NCBI RefSeq assembly: GCF_900116875.1
Contig: NZ_FPCC01000003.1
Span: 124,001 to 188,000, forward strand
Reading direction: 5' to 3'
DNA length: 64,000 nucleotides
Source: Butyrivibrio sp. INlla21
GTDB taxonomy: Bacteria > Bacillota > Clostridia > Lachnospirales > Lachnospiraceae
A program made the position numbers and the translations under genes. The notes under the pieces are model-generated. The model was not told where the DNA came from and ran no database searches. It saw only the letters and a program-made list of their open reading frames with translations. This document shows positions 63,741 to 64,000 of the stretch, in pieces (within the stretch, counting starts at the first letter, position 1; each line of letters starts with the position of its first letter).

Positions 63741-64000
63741 TCAAGTATCAAGCTTAGGATCAAACGCATCGCGTAGTCCGTCGCCGAAAAGGTTAAGAGA
63801 CAAAACGATGAGTGAAATAACAAGTGCAGGGATCACCAATCTTGAAGGATATGATGAAACACCGTTGAGCGCGTCACATGCAAGAGATCCGAGCGAAGGC
63901 ATCGGTGCGTTAACACCAAGTCCAAGGAATGAGAGGTAACTCTCTGTGAATATTGCACTTGGAATCTGAAGCGCTGTTGAAATAATGATTACCGAAAAGC
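63741..64000 (-). CDS. oppC: Oligopeptide ABC permease OppC, C-terminal part
   Basis: The last 86 codons of a permease; the 5' end is beyond the right edge. The translation contains ISTALQIPSAIFTESYLSFL, then GLGVNAPMPSLGS and the ending LSLNLFGDGLRDAFDPKLDT, the standard end of OppC/DppC (two membrane helices and the F-G-D-G-L-R-D-A-x-D-P terminus). The upstream oppB would lie further right. Confidence 0.93.
   Translation of the reverse strand, partial: FSVIIISTALQIPSAIFTESYLSFLGLGVNAPMPSLGSLACDALNGVSSYPSRLVIPALVISLIVLSLNLFGDGLRDAFDPKLDT

Noticed and set aside
1..64000. tRNA, rRNA, CRISPR arrays, IS elements, prophage or riboswitches
   Set aside because: No cloverleaf with a T-arm consensus, no regularly spaced repeats, no transposase or integrase motifs, and no recognisable riboswitch core were seen in the intergenic regions; short or divergent cases could be missed by eye.

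Overview
The window looks like the chromosome of a low-to-mid GC anaerobic Firmicute, most likely a Lachnospiraceae member (Butyrivibrio/Pseudobutyrivibrio/Roseburia type). This rests on gene content (H+-type F-ATPase, pyruvate phosphate dikinase, ThrH-type phosphatase, TrpB2, Feo system with a Cys-rich small protein, carbohydrate ABC importers without their own ATPase, DUF5050 and FapA-repeat proteins) and on Gram-positive style ribosome binding sites and promoters. No rRNA, tRNA, CRISPR array, IS element, prophage or attachment site was recognised, and no gene-free stretch exceeds 300 bases.

Layout. 1-3.5 kb (minus): F1Fo ATP synthase operon atpB-E-F-A-G, in which a free delta gene is absent and a delta C-terminal-like domain is fused to the N-terminus of the alpha subunit. 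3.7-6.2 kb (minus): a FapA/DUF342 protein with about twelve degenerate 25-residue repeats. 6.4-11.7 kb (plus): six secreted or lipid-anchored paralogues plus one small membrane protein, a family I cannot name. At least three of its genes carry a shared two-block upstream motif. 11.9-18.1 kb (minus): DMT transporter, pyruvate phosphate dikinase with an unusual C-terminal tail, glycerophosphodiesterase and an MFS sugar-type transporter. 18.2-20.8 kb (plus): ABC-F ATPase with one degenerate ATP site, then purC. 20.9-25.2 kb (minus): zinc-ribbon membrane protein, DUF2974-HdeD-like fusion and ThrH.

25.3-38.3 kb: a carbohydrate-uptake island. Three different Gfo/Idh/MocA oxidoreductases follow a solute-binding protein and two permeases, with a divergent AraC regulator. 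A second paralogous regulator/permease/permease/binding-protein cassette lies next to it. The two regulator promoters share a conserved architecture. 38.3-47.4 kb (minus): a structured nested palindrome, then trpB2, PHP phosphoesterase, HAD phosphatase, a small acidic protein, Maf, polyphosphate kinase, exopolyphosphatase and chorismate mutase-prephenate dehydratase.

47.5-50.0 kb (plus): DUF5050 protein and pyrBI. 50.1-53.4 kb: a 56-residue orphan, a CAP-domain lipoprotein, a Y-family polymerase under an apparent LexA box with a leaderless start, and an RluA pseudouridine synthase. 53.4-56.6 kb (minus): feoA-feoA-feoB and a Cys-rich small protein behind three 16-nt operator-like repeats. 56.6-64 kb (minus): PhoH2-type PIN-ATPase, SulP transporter, and an oligopeptide ABC system (oppC partial, oppD, oppF, oppA).

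Start sites were moved inward from the longest open frame where the Shine-Dalgarno sequence, an overlapping promoter or an upstream terminator demanded it. All functional assignments come from reading motifs and domains by eye; no database search was possible.
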